Below are positions 9,354-18,053 of a DNA stretch of 64,000 bases, one piece after another; the stretch's first letter is position 1, and each line of letters starts with the position of its first letter. The position numbers and the translations under genes were made by a program. Origin of the DNA: Arthrobacter humicola (lineage in GTDB: Bacteria; Actinomycetota; Actinomycetes; Actinomycetales; Micrococcaceae). Below the pieces are notes generated by a model that saw nothing but the letters and a program-made list of their open reading frames with translations, did not search any database and had not been told where the DNA came from. The stretch spans positions 186,001 to 250,000 of the forward strand of contig NZ_JAFKON010000004.1 in NCBI RefSeq assembly GCF_022803015.1, in the 5' to 3' direction.

Positions 9354-10895
9354 GTGGCGATAAGGGATCGGTTCCCCGGGCACTTCTTCAGCAGCCGCGG
9401 CTGGGGCCTGCTCGGCGCGGGTGCGGTGTCGCTGCTGGCCGCGCAGATCATGGGGCGCCGGGACCTGCTGGCCCTGGCCGTCCTGCTGCTGGTGCTGCCG
9501 GTGCTCGCCCTGGCTGGAACCCGGGTCCTGAAGCCGAGGTTCCGGGTCTACCGCGAATTCAGCCCGTCGCCGGTTGAAACGTCCGCCCGTGCCACGGTGC
9601 GGCTGGCCGTCGCGCGGACCGGGGCGGGCACAGGCCACGCCGTCATGGAGGAACACTTGCCGGCCCGGTTCGGCGAATCGCCTGTCTTCCGGTTCCCGGC
9701 ACGTGCGGCAGCCGGCGGCACCAGCCGCTATGAGTACCACCTCCGCTCGGCCAGGCGCGGCCAGTTCCTGATCGGGCCCGTCACGGCGGAATTCAGCGAT
9801 CCCTTCGGGCTCTCCTTCCACCGCCACGCGATTGACGACGGCGACCTCCTCACCGTGACGCCCGCCGCCATCGAGCTGCCGGAGACGGGGCTCGCCGGTG
9901 CCCGCGGGCACGACGGTGTCACACCCACGCGGGCCCGGGCCAATCCCAGCGACGACGACGTCATGACCCGCGAATACCGCCACGGGGATCCGCTGCGCCG
10001 GGTGCACTGGGCCGCGACCGCCCGCCACGGTTCGCTCATGGTGCGGCAGGAGGAATCCGTCACGACCCCCGAGGCGACCATCATCCTGGACCAGCGGCTC
10101 TCGGCCTACCCCCACGGGGTGTTCGGCCACAGTGCACATTCCTCCGGCGGCCACCCGGGCGGCGGCGAGGGGGACGGCCACGACCTGCTGACCTCTGATG
10201 CCTTCGAGTGGGCTGTCACGGCGGCGATGTCGATCGGGGCGCACCTCGCGGAACGCAACTACTCACTGCGGTTCCTGGACAGCGCGGGCGCGCCGGCCTT
10301 CCGGAATTCGCCGTCCGCTCCCGACCCGGAAGCCGAGGAATACACCGGAACGGCCGGGCTACAGTCCATCGCCGAAAGCCTGGCTGCCATCGAGCTTTCC
10401 GGCCCGCACCACACCCACCACCACAACCACCCGCGCCGTGACCGCACGGCGCCCCGCCCCCAGGCCCGCCCGCAGGAGGCCGCGGCGGGAACCAGCACCG
10501 GGTCCTCCGCGGCGGGTGGATTCCGCTCCGGGGCCGCTGCGGGCACCGGGGGTGCCCCGCACGCCTTCGACGACACCCTGATGGACAAACTTTCCGCCCA
10601 CCGGCTGCGCGGACCTGTCCTGGCGGTCCTGGGCAGCCTGACTCCGGCCGAGGCCCGGGCGCTGTCCCCGGCCGCCGGGTTCGGCGCGAACGCCTTCGCG
10701 CTGCTGGTCACGGACCGGGCACAGGACTCCGGCGAAGTGCCCGAGGTGCTGGAGGCGCTGCGGCTGGGCGGATGGCGGGCCCTGGCCGTATCCGCCCAGA
10801 GCTCGCTGCCTGACGCCTGGGCAGCCTTCGACCAGGCAGACCCGGGGATGTCCGCCGGGGCCGACGTCCGCCGCGGCGTGGGGGCCCGGCCATGA
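9354..10895 (+). CDS. DUF58 domain-containing membrane protein
   Basis: A 513-residue protein with two N-terminal membrane segments (about 13-60, including LLALAVLLLVLPVLALAG), then an extended beta-rich region, and the DUF58 signature REYRHGDPLRRVHWAATARH (about 203-222) preceding a vWA-like domain. A His/Pro/Arg-rich low-complexity linker (about 343-395) interrupts the C-terminal half. Partner of MoxR upstream and the transglutaminase downstream, whose ATG overlaps the stop codon (ATGA). Role presumed in envelope biogenesis. GTG 9354 is the only suitable start, with AGGGA about 10 nt upstream. Confidence 0.9.
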   Translation: MAIRDRFPGHFFSSRGWGLLGAGAVSLLAAQIMGRRDLLALAVLLLVLPVLALAGTRVLKPRFRVYREFSPSPVETSARATVRLAVARTGAGTGHAVMEEHLPARFGESPVFRFPARAAAGGTSRYEYHLRSARRGQFLIGPVTAEFSDPFGLSFHRHAIDDGDLLTVTPAAIELPETGLAGARGHDGVTPTRARANPSDDDVMTREYRHGDPLRRVHWAATARHGSLMVRQEESVTTPEATIILDQRLSAYPHGVFGHSAHSSGGHPGGGEGDGHDLLTSDAFEWAVTAAMSIGAHLAERNYSLRFLDSAGAPAFRNSPSAPDPEAEEYTGTAGLQSIAESLAAIELSGPHHTHHHNHPRRDRTAPRPQARPQEAAAGTSTGSSAAGGFRSGAAAGTGGAPHAFDDTLMDKLSAHRLRGPVLAVLGSLTPAEARALSPAAGFGANAFALLVTDRAQDSGEVPEVLEALRLGGWRALAVSAQSSLPDAWAAFDQADPGMSAGADVRRGVGARP

Positions 10896-13423
10896 CCCTC
10901 GCCCCGCAACGCAGCCACGGAACCGGCACCCGCACGGCCGGCGAAGAAGAACCGACAGCCCTCTCCCCCGGTGCGGCGTCCCGGCCGGACGGACCCGGTG
11001 CCAAGCCCTGGGTGATGGCGACCGCCGTCGCGGTGGCCGTCGCGGGCGCGGCCCTCGGATTCAACGGCGTCCTGCGGGGCTGGGCCTGGTACTCCCCGGT
11101 GTTCAGTACCGTCCTCTCCGTTGCGTTCTCCCTCGCGGTGCTCCGGTCCCTGCGTGCCCGGCCCTGGCTGGTCACCGCCGGCGGCCTGGTGGCGCTGATC
11201 GTGGCCGTGACCTTCATCTTCTTCCGGCAGCACAGCATTGCCGGGTTCATCCCCTCCCCGGAGACCATGAACTACCTGGGAAAGTTCCTCCGGCGGGCCA
11301 GCGAAACGGTCCTGGCCGAGAGCACCCCAGTGGCCCCCAACGCCGGAATCGTCATGCTGATCTGCGCGGTCCTCGGACTGCTCGTGATCCTCATCGATGC
11401 CCTGGCGTTCCCGCTGGCGCTGCCGGCCACGAGCGGGCTCGGGATCCTGGCAATCCTCGTGGTGCCGGCCATGGTCAAGCCGCAAAGCGTGGGGGTGCTG
11501 GGGTTCGTGGGCGCCGCAGTCGGGTACCTTTTGATCCTCGGCTGCAGCCATTGGTACACGCCGGATACCCGCACCCTGGCCGACACCGCCCGCAACCCCG
11601 GGCAGCTGCGGCGCGGCACGGTCACGGCCGTCGCGGCGCTGACCCTCACGCTGGTGCTGCAGCTGGCCATCCCGGGTTTCGACCAGGGCACGTTCCCGCA
11701 GGGCTCGCGGCTGAACCCGTTCGGCGGCGCCACCGGCCTCAATCCGATGATCAGCCTGGGCAACAGCCTGCGCAGCCCCTCCGGCGAGGGCCGGATCACC
11801 TTCGCCACGAACGCGCCGACGACGCCGTACCTGCGCTCGGTGACGGTGGACACCTTTGACGGCGATGCCTGGTCACCCGATGACCGGGAGTCGAGCCGGC
11901 AGCCGGGAACAGGCCGGCTCGAGGCCGGGCATGAGACCGCCCCGGCCGAGCTCCGCGTGATTACGGCCGTCAACACCGGCCAGTACACGAGCCCGTACCT
12001 GCCCGCGCCGTATGCGCCGGAAGCGGTCAACGGCCTCTCGGGGCGCTGGAGCTGGGACCCCGCCACGCTGAGCATCAAGGGTGTGGACACAAATTCCCGC
12101 GACCAGCAATATGTGGTCTCGTCCGTGACTCCGCAGCTCACGGCAGCGCTGCTGGCGGGCGCTTCCGGGCAGGTGCGCGGTGTCCCCGAACTGTTCCTCC
12201 GGGAACCGTCGAATGTTCCGGAGGTTGTGCGCAGCACGGCTAGGACTGTGACGGCGGGTGCCAACTCGCCGTATTCGCGGGCCATGGCCATCCAGAGGTA
12301 TTTGCGCTCCGCCGAGTTCACCTACTCGCTGCAGTCCCCCGTGCAGGGCGGCTACGACGGCAACGGCCTGTCCGTGCTGGCGGACTTCCTGACCCAGAAG
12401 AGCGGCTACTGCATTCATTTCGCCTCCGCCATGGCCGTGATGGCCAGGCTGGAGGGCATTCCGAGCAGGATCGCCGTGGGCTACGCGCCGGGGCGGCCCA
12501 CCGGGGCCACGGTGGCGGTCTCGGGCCAGGGCCCGCTTCCGGAGTTCGAGGTCGATGCCCGGGACGCCCACGCCTGGCCGGAGCTCTACTTCCAGGGCGT
12601 GGGCTGGGTCGCGTTTGAGCCGACACCGTCCCGCGGCGTCGTTCCGGCGTACGCCACGGATGCCGCCGCCCGCAGCGGTGCCAGCACCAACGACCGCAAC
12701 GACGCCCTGACCCCCGGTGACGGTTCCACCCAGGCACCGTTCCCGGCCCCCGGCACCCTCCCGCTTCCCGGGGCGGGCACACCGGCGCCCAGCGGCGCGC
12801 AGGCGGCACAGGCGCTGTACGGTGTTGCCGCCGTGCTGCTGCTGGCGCTGCTGGTGGCCTCCCCGCGGCTGGTGCGCAGCGGCGTGCGGCGCCGCAGGCT
12901 CAGGACGGCGGCCCGCGGCAATCCCGGCGTCACGGCCGGGACGGCGCTGCCGGCCTGGGCGGAACTGCGGGATCTGGCCACGGACTACGGGGTGGCGCCC
13001 GGAGCGAGCGAAACGCCGCGGAATTTCTCCGAGCGGTTGCGCGCCTCGACGGTTTTCGGGGAACCCGGCGGTGCGGACGGGCCCGGCCAGCGGGCCGCGG
13101 CGGCCCTGACCGAGGACTTCGAACGTGAGCAGTACGGCCGCCCGGGCGGCGTGGCCGGCCCGGCGCGGACCGCAGGCTCCGCGGATCCGGCCGACTCCGC
13201 CGCTGCCAGGATCGCCCTGGTGCAGGCCTCGCTGCGCGCCAACGCCGGCTTCCTGGTCCGGCTGCGCGCGGCATGGCTGCCGCCGTCGGTCATGGCCGGC
13301 TGGCGGCGGGCCCTCCGGCTGCCCCGCGGGTTCCTCTCCCGGACAGCACTACGCACCCGGCGGGGGTTCGCGGGATCCTGGGGGAAGATCCGCAACTCCG
13401 TCCGCCGGGTGCGCCGCGGGTAG
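10892..13423 (+). CDS. TgpA-like transglutaminase-domain membrane protein (DUF3488)
   Basis: An 843-residue inner-membrane protein. About six transmembrane helices (residues 35-260, the DUF3488/TgpA N-terminal part) precede an extracytoplasmic transglutaminase-like core with catalytic Cys507 in SGYCIHFASAMAVMARL and His560 in ARDAHAWPELY. The third-triad position reads AFEPTP, with Glu where some relatives have Asp. Another helix follows (about 645-665, LYGVAAVLLLALLVASP), then a cytoplasmic Arg/Ala-rich DUF4129-like tail. Translationally coupled to the DUF58 gene. Substrate unknown. It ends 9 bp from the convergent gabD. Confidence 0.9.
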   Translation: MTLAPQRSHGTGTRTAGEEEPTALSPGAASRPDGPGAKPWVMATAVAVAVAGAALGFNGVLRGWAWYSPVFSTVLSVAFSLAVLRSLRARPWLVTAGGLVALIVAVTFIFFRQHSIAGFIPSPETMNYLGKFLRRASETVLAESTPVAPNAGIVMLICAVLGLLVILIDALAFPLALPATSGLGILAILVVPAMVKPQSVGVLGFVGAAVGYLLILGCSHWYTPDTRTLADTARNPGQLRRGTVTAVAALTLTLVLQLAIPGFDQGTFPQGSRLNPFGGATGLNPMISLGNSLRSPSGEGRITFATNAPTTPYLRSVTVDTFDGDAWSPDDRESSRQPGTGRLEAGHETAPAELRVITAVNTGQYTSPYLPAPYAPEAVNGLSGRWSWDPATLSIKGVDTNSRDQQYVVSSVTPQLTAALLAGASGQVRGVPELFLREPSNVPEVVRSTARTVTAGANSPYSRAMAIQRYLRSAEFTYSLQSPVQGGYDGNGLSVLADFLTQKSGYCIHFASAMAVMARLEGIPSRIAVGYAPGRPTGATVAVSGQGPLPEFEVDARDAHAWPELYFQGVGWVAFEPTPSRGVVPAYATDAAARSGASTNDRNDALTPGDGSTQAPFPAPGTLPLPGAGTPAPSGAQAAQALYGVAAVLLLALLVASPRLVRSGVRRRRLRTAARGNPGVTAGTALPAWAELRDLATDYGVAPGASETPRNFSERLRASTVFGEPGGADGPGQRAAAALTEDFEREQYGRPGGVAGPARTAGSADPADSAAARIALVQASLRANAGFLVRLRAAWLPPSVMAGWRRALRLPRGFLSRTALRTRRGFAGSWGKIRNSVRRVRRG

Positions 13424-13432
13424 CTGGTGTGG

Positions 13433-14932
13433 CTAGCCGGCGTAGGGGTCGGCGATGCCGATGTACTGCGTGTAGAGGTATTCCTCGATGCCCTCGAGAC
13501 CGCCTTCGCGCCCCAGGCCGGACTGCTTGACGCCGCCGAACGGGGCGGCAGCGTTGGAGACCACGCCGGCGTTCAGGCCCAGCATGCCGGTCTCAAGCCG
13601 TTCGCCCATCCGGATGCCCCGGTTCAAGTCCCGGGTGAAGACGTAGGCCACCAGCCCGTATTCGGTGTTGTTCGCGAGCCGGACAGCCTCGTCCTCGGTG
13701 TCAAAGGTGATGATCGGGGCGACGGGTCCGAAGATTTCCTCGGACAGGATCCGGCTGCCCTCGGTCACGCCGGTGAGGATCGTGGGCTTGTAGAAGTAGC
13801 CCGGGCCCTCGACGGCGGAGCCGCCGGTCACTGCGACAGCACCGGAGTTCACGGCGTCGGTGACGAGTTCGTGGACCTTGTCCCGGCTCTTGGCATCGAT
13901 CAGCGGGCCGACCTTGGACTCGGCCTCGGTGCCCCGGGCCGTGGTCATCTCCGCCATCTTCGCGGCGAACTTCTCCGCGAACTCGGCCGCGACGGACTCG
14001 TGCACGATGAACCGGTTCGCCGCCGTGCAGGCCTCGCCCATGTTCCGCAGCTTCGCCAGCATCGCCCCGGCGACTGCGGCGTCGATGTCGGCGTCCCCGA
14101 ACACGACGAACGGGGCGTTCCCGCCGAGTTCCATCGAGGTCCGGAGCACCGTCTCGGACGCATCAGCGAGCAGCCGGCGGCCGACCTCGGTGGAACCGGT
14201 GAAGGACAGCTTGCGCAGGCGCTGATCCTTGATCAGCGGACCCGTGGTGGCGCCGGCCGTGGAGGTCGGGATGACGTTCAGGACACCGGCGGGCAGGCCG
14301 GCCTCGACCATCACGGCCGCGAACAGCTGGGAGGTCAGCGGGGTCAGGTTCGCGGACTTGAGCACCATCGTGCAGCCGGCCGCGACCGCGGGGGCGATCT
14401 TGCGGGTGGCCATCGCCAGCGGGAAGTTCCACGGCGTAATCAAAAGGCACGGGCCCACGGGCTTCTTGGTCACCAGCAGCCGGGACTTGCCGTCCGGGGA
14501 GACCGAGTAGCGGCCGAACGCGCGGACGGCCTCTTCCGAGAACCAGCGCAGGAACTCGGCGCCATAGGTGACCTCGCCACGGGCCTCGGCCAGCGGCTTG
14601 CCCATCTCCAGGGTCATCAGGAGCGCGAAGTCCTCGGCCCGTTCGGTCACCAGCTCGAAGGCGCGGCGCAGGATCTCGCCGCGTTCCCGGGCCGGGACCT
14701 TGGCCCAGGACTCCTGCGCTGCAGCGGCCGCGTCCAGGGCCGCCTTGCCGTCCTCGGGGCCGGCGTCGGCAATGCTGAGCAGGACCTTCCCGGTCGCGGG
14801 ATCCTCGACGTCGAAGGTCTTCCCGGACACGGCCGGACGCCATTCGCCGTTGATCAGCAGACCCGTCGGAACGGACGCCAGCAGGGCGCTCTCCCGGTCC
14901 GCGGAAACAATAGGCTGGGCAGTTACAGTCAC
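13433..14932 (-). CDS. gabD: NAD(P)-dependent succinate-semialdehyde dehydrogenase
   Basis: Aldehyde dehydrogenase of 499 residues, normal for the GabD branch, oxidising succinate semialdehyde to succinate in GABA degradation. Cofactor-binding LLITPWNFPLAMATRKIAPA (about 162-181), SFTGSTEVGR, the general-base motif MELGGNAPFVVF and the catalytic Cys in NMGEACTAANRF are present. The usual cofactor-site KPA triplet reads KSA (VLKSANLTPLTS). GTG 14932 has GGGAG 5 nt upstream. The upstream region has a -35/-10 pair and a perfect 14-bp palindrome. Other semialdehyde substrates (for example glutarate semialdehyde) are possible. Confidence 0.9.
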   Translation of the reverse strand: MTVTAQPIVSADRESALLASVPTGLLINGEWRPAVSGKTFDVEDPATGKVLLSIADAGPEDGKAALDAAAAAQESWAKVPARERGEILRRAFELVTERAEDFALLMTLEMGKPLAEARGEVTYGAEFLRWFSEEAVRAFGRYSVSPDGKSRLLVTKKPVGPCLLITPWNFPLAMATRKIAPAVAAGCTMVLKSANLTPLTSQLFAAVMVEAGLPAGVLNVIPTSTAGATTGPLIKDQRLRKLSFTGSTEVGRRLLADASETVLRTSMELGGNAPFVVFGDADIDAAVAGAMLAKLRNMGEACTAANRFIVHESVAAEFAEKFAAKMAEMTTARGTEAESKVGPLIDAKSRDKVHELVTDAVNSGAVAVTGGSAVEGPGYFYKPTILTGVTEGSRILSEEIFGPVAPIITFDTEDEAVRLANNTEYGLVAYVFTRDLNRGIRMGERLETGMLGLNAGVVSNAAAPFGGVKQSGLGREGGLEGIEEYLYTQYIGIADPYAG

Positions 14933-15071
14933 AATGACTCCCTCGTCAGCAATTCGGTTGAACTAGTGTGAGCACAAGTTTTTGAATGAGTTCTCGTTGT
15001 AGGCGCTCGTTCCCACAGGCAGGCACGGGCGTCTGGATTACTGCCACGCTACTGCCGCGCTCACTGGCAAG

Positions 15072-15121
15072 TCTATGCATGCGCGCACTACTGTATCCAA
15101 ACTATGCTGTGCAGCTGCACA
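15072..15121 (-). promoter_or_regulatory. gabD promoter with upstream palindrome
   Basis: On the minus strand TTGGAT (15095-15100) and CATAGA (15072-15077) are 17 bp apart and point towards gabD. Immediately upstream is a perfect 14-bp palindrome, TGTGCAGCTGCACA (15108-15121), at about -50, a typical activator position. The remaining bases of the 288-bp gap hold nothing else I can identify. Confidence 0.5.
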
Positions 15122-15220
15122 ACCGTCCTGCGTGGGCGTGGAGCCCGGTTCCGGCCCCCGAGGCACGGCGGCGCGCCGGAACCCGCCGCCCGGCACCCAC
15201 CACCTGGCTCAGCGCACGGC

Positions 15221-16177
15221 TCAGCGCGCGGCGAGGACCGCGGCATAGAGTTCGCGCTTGCTGACCTTCGCGTCATCGGCCACTGCGGCGACGGCCTCCT
15301 TCAGCCGGATGCCCTGGGCTATCAGCCCGTTGACGGCAGCCACATGATCCTCGGGACGGCCGGGTTCGCGTTCCGGGGCGCCGCCCACTACCACGGCAAT
15401 TTCGCCGCGCACTTCGCTTGACTCGGCCCATTCGAGCAGTTCGCGCAGGGTGCCGCGGATGACCTCTTCATAGGTCTTGGTGAGTTCACGGCAGACGGCG
15501 GCCCGGCGGTCGGCGCCAAAGCTCTCCCGCAGGGCCCTCAGCATGGGCTCCAGCCGGTGCGGCGCCTCGAAAAACACCATGGTGCGCCGCTCGGTGTCGA
15601 GATCCGCCAGCCGCGAGGAACGTTCACCGGCCTTGCGCGGCAGGAAGCCCTCGAAGCAGAACCGGTCCGTCGGCAGGCCCGACAGTGCCAGGGCGGTCAG
15701 CACGGCGGAGGGTCCGGGCGCGGCGGTGACGGTGAGGCCGGCCGCCACGGCGCCTTCAACCAGCCGGAACCCCGGATCAGAGACCGAGGGCATGCCGGCG
15801 TCGGTCACCATCACCAGGGTCTTGCCGGACCGGACCTGCGCCAGCAGGTCAGCCGTCTTGGCTGCCTCATTGTGCTCGTGATAGCTGATGATCCGGCCCG
15901 CCACAGTGACGCCGAGGTTCTGCACGAGGCGGTGCAGCCTCCGGGTGTCCTCCGCGGCGACGATGTCCGCCGTCGCGAGCAACTCCACGAGCCGCGCCGA
16001 GGCATCGCCCGCATTGCCGATCGGCGTCGCGGCGAGGACGATCCTGCCGGGCCCGCCGGAGGCGGACACAGAGGCGGAAACAGACGCCGAATCAGGGGCG
16101 GGAACGGCGGCGGCGTCATCGCCGTCGAAGGGAGGATCGAGGGGAGGAAGGGGGGAAGGGCTGGGTTCGTGGTCCAC
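15221..16177 (-). CDS. rsmI: 16S rRNA (cytidine(1402)-2'-O)-methyltransferase
   Basis: RsmI of the tetrapyrrole methylase fold, 2'-O-methylating C1402 in the decoding centre. The 318-residue protein has a Pro/Asp/Ala/Ser-rich 40-residue N-terminal extension, then the family start RIVLAATPIGNAGDASAR, VAAEDTRRLHRL, VTDAGMPSVSDPGFRLV (SAM site) and FCFEGFLPRKAGERSSRL. Start GTG 16177 is supported by TAGGCT 6 nt upstream (leaderless). It is divergent from the protein O-mannosyltransferase, an arrangement shared with mycobacteria. Confidence 0.94.
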   Translation of the reverse strand: MDHEPSPSPLPPLDPPFDGDDAAAVPAPDSASVSASVSASGGPGRIVLAATPIGNAGDASARLVELLATADIVAAEDTRRLHRLVQNLGVTVAGRIISYHEHNEAAKTADLLAQVRSGKTLVMVTDAGMPSVSDPGFRLVEGAVAAGLTVTAAPGPSAVLTALALSGLPTDRFCFEGFLPRKAGERSSRLADLDTERRTMVFFEAPHRLEPMLRALRESFGADRRAAVCRELTKTYEEVIRGTLRELLEWAESSEVRGEIAVVVGGAPEREPGRPEDHVAAVNGLIAQGIRLKEAVAAVADDAKVSKRELYAAVLAAR

Positions 16178-16183
16178 AGGACC

Positions 16184-16189
16184 AGCCTA
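16184..16189 (-). promoter_or_regulatory. Putative -10 (TAGGCT) of a leaderless rsmI transcript
   Basis: TAGGCT lies 6 nt before GTG 16177. The divergent pmt gene has its own hexamer at 16231-16236, so two leaderless promoters share a 66-bp gap. Confidence 0.6.
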
Positions 16190-16230
16190 CTGCCGCCGGG
16201 GCGGGGGCCTGCGAGCACAGCTGCGAAAGG

Positions 16231-16236
16231 TAGCAT
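16231..16236 (+). promoter_or_regulatory. Putative -10 (TAGCAT) of a leaderless pmt transcript
   Basis: TAGCAT precedes GTG 16244 by 7 nt. The hexamer overlaps the alternative ATG 16235, so use of this promoter would exclude that ATG. Confidence 0.5.
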
Positions 16237-16243
16237 GGGCAAC

Positions 16244-17992
16244 GTGACCCAGACCCCCACGCGGCAGCCCGAGACTGGCCCTGATGCATCGCCGGCAACA
16301 GGTCCCGGCCGTCCCGACGGCCGGGCGGCCGGCAAGGACCGGAACCGCTTCAGCACCGGCCGCAACCTTGAAGGGCACCGCTGGATCGGCCGCCCCGCCG
16401 AGGCCAACACCCCGGAGGCCCTCCGGGAGCGCCTGATCGGCGGCCTCCAGAGCTGGCGGGACTACCCGGCGTCGCTTCGGCTCTGGTACTGGCTCATTCC
16501 CGTCCTGACGGCCGCGCTGGGCGGCGTCCTGCGGTTCGTCCGGCTGGACACGCCGCGCAACCTGGTCTTTGACGAAACGTACTATGTCAAAGACGCGTAC
16601 TCATTCCTGGTCAGCGGATACGAGCGCAGCTGGCCGGACCGGGCGAACGACTCGTTCATCGCAGGCAACCCCGGCGTGCTGCTGAACACGCCGGAGTACG
16701 TCGTCCACCCGCCGGTCGGCAAGTGGATGATCGCCGCGGGCATGTGGCTGTTCGGGGCGGACAATCCCTTCGGCTGGCGGTTCGGTGCGGCCCTGACGGG
16801 GACACTGTCCATCCTCCTGCTGGCCCTGATCGCGCAAAAGCTCTTCCGCTCGCTCACCCTGGGTGCCGTGGCCGGCATCCTGCTCGCCGTGGACGGCCAC
16901 CACCTGGTCATGTCCCGGACCTCGCTGCTGGACATCTTCCTGATGTTCTGGATCCTCGCCGCGTTCGGGGCCCTGCTGATGGACCGCGACGACGGCCGGA
17001 GGCGGCTCGCTGCCCGGCTCGGCCGGCAGGCCGCGGCCTCCGCCACGGGGCGGCCCTCGGCGCTGCAGCTCACCTCCGGGCCCTGGCTCGGCATCCGGTG
17101 GTGGCGCCTCGCGGCGGGCGTCTGCCTGGGCCTGGCGGTCGGCACGAAATGGTCCGCCCTGTTCTTTCTGGCCGGATTCGGCCTGCTGACCGTCTTCTGG
17201 GACCTCAGCGCGCGGCGCATAGCCGGCGTGCATGCCTGGATCAGCGGCGGCATCCTCAAGGACGGCGTCCCGGCCTTCCTGAGCATCGTTCCGGTGGCCG
17301 CCCTGGTCTACGGCGCCACATGGACCGGGTGGTTCCGGTCCACGGACGCCTACTTCAGGCATTGGGCCGACGCCAACCCCTCGGCCGAGTGGGGCTGGCT
17401 GCCGAACGCCGTCCGGTCCCTGGCGCATTACCACCTGGAGGCCTACAAGTTCCACCAGGGCCTCAGTGCCGACCACCCCTACGAGGCCAGCGCCTGGAGC
17501 TGGCTGGTCATGGGCCGGCCCACGTCATTCTTCTACGAATCCCCCGGGCAGGGCACCCCGGGCTGCGAGCTGACCAACTGCACCACCGCCATCCTCTCCG
17601 TCGGCAGCCCGTTGATCTGGTGGAGCGCGGCCGTGAGCCTGGGTGTCCTGCTGTTCTGGTGGGCGGGCCGCCGCGACTGGCGCGCCGGCGCAGTCCTGGC
17701 CGGAGTGGCCGCAGGATATCTCCCCTGGTTCATGTACCCGGAGCGCACCACCTTCTTCTTCTACGCCGTGTCCTTTGAACCGTTCCTGGTGCTGGCGCTC
17801 GTCTATTGCCTGGGGCTGGTGCTCGGCCAGCGCGGTGACCCCCTCTGGCGCCGGCGGTCCGGGTTCTACCTGGTGGCGCTGTTCGTGGTGGCGGCCGTGC
17901 TGGTGTCCGCGTTCTTCTACCCGGTCTGGACGGCCGAGGTGATCCCGTACCAGGACTGGCGCATCCGGATGTGGATGCCGTCCTGGATCTAG
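16244..17992 (+). CDS. Dolichyl-phosphate-mannose--protein O-mannosyltransferase (GT39)
   Basis: Polytopic membrane enzyme of 582 residues that transfers mannose from polyprenyl-phosphate-mannose to secreted proteins (PMT family, orthologue of mycobacterial Rv1002c). A 75-residue charged N-terminus precedes about 11 membrane helices. The catalytic DE pair (about 110-111, NLVFDETYYVKD) is in the first extracytoplasmic loop, followed by VHPPVGKWMIAAGMWLFG and LLDIFLMFWILAAFG. The C-terminal WMPSWI is typical. Start is either GTG 16244 (leaderless, 7 nt after TAGCAT) or ATG 16235 (GAAAGG 5 nt upstream). manA, which supplies mannose phosphates, is 20 kb away. Confidence 0.92.
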   Translation: MTQTPTRQPETGPDASPATGPGRPDGRAAGKDRNRFSTGRNLEGHRWIGRPAEANTPEALRERLIGGLQSWRDYPASLRLWYWLIPVLTAALGGVLRFVRLDTPRNLVFDETYYVKDAYSFLVSGYERSWPDRANDSFIAGNPGVLLNTPEYVVHPPVGKWMIAAGMWLFGADNPFGWRFGAALTGTLSILLLALIAQKLFRSLTLGAVAGILLAVDGHHLVMSRTSLLDIFLMFWILAAFGALLMDRDDGRRRLAARLGRQAAASATGRPSALQLTSGPWLGIRWWRLAAGVCLGLAVGTKWSALFFLAGFGLLTVFWDLSARRIAGVHAWISGGILKDGVPAFLSIVPVAALVYGATWTGWFRSTDAYFRHWADANPSAEWGWLPNAVRSLAHYHLEAYKFHQGLSADHPYEASAWSWLVMGRPTSFFYESPGQGTPGCELTNCTTAILSVGSPLIWWSAAVSLGVLLFWWAGRRDWRAGAVLAGVAAGYLPWFMYPERTTFFFYAVSFEPFLVLALVYCLGLVLGQRGDPLWRRRSGFYLVALFVVAAVLVSAFFYPVWTAEVIPYQDWRIRMWMPSWI

Positions 17993-18053
17993 GGCAGGAT
18001 TGCAGGGAAATGTCCGCCGAACTCCGGGCGGACCAGGAAATGGAGACTCGGCT

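Noticed and set aside
13427-14971. Long plus-strand open frame opposite gabD (514 codons)
   Set aside because: It is antisense to a clear aldehyde dehydrogenase; high GC makes such antisense frames common. The same applies to frames opposite rpfB, ahcY, ilvA, the DUF255 gene and others.
16235-16243. ATG 16235 as sure start of the O-mannosyltransferase
   Set aside because: It overlaps the TAGCAT hexamer of an apparent leaderless promoter for GTG 16244; both remain possible but I prefer 16244.
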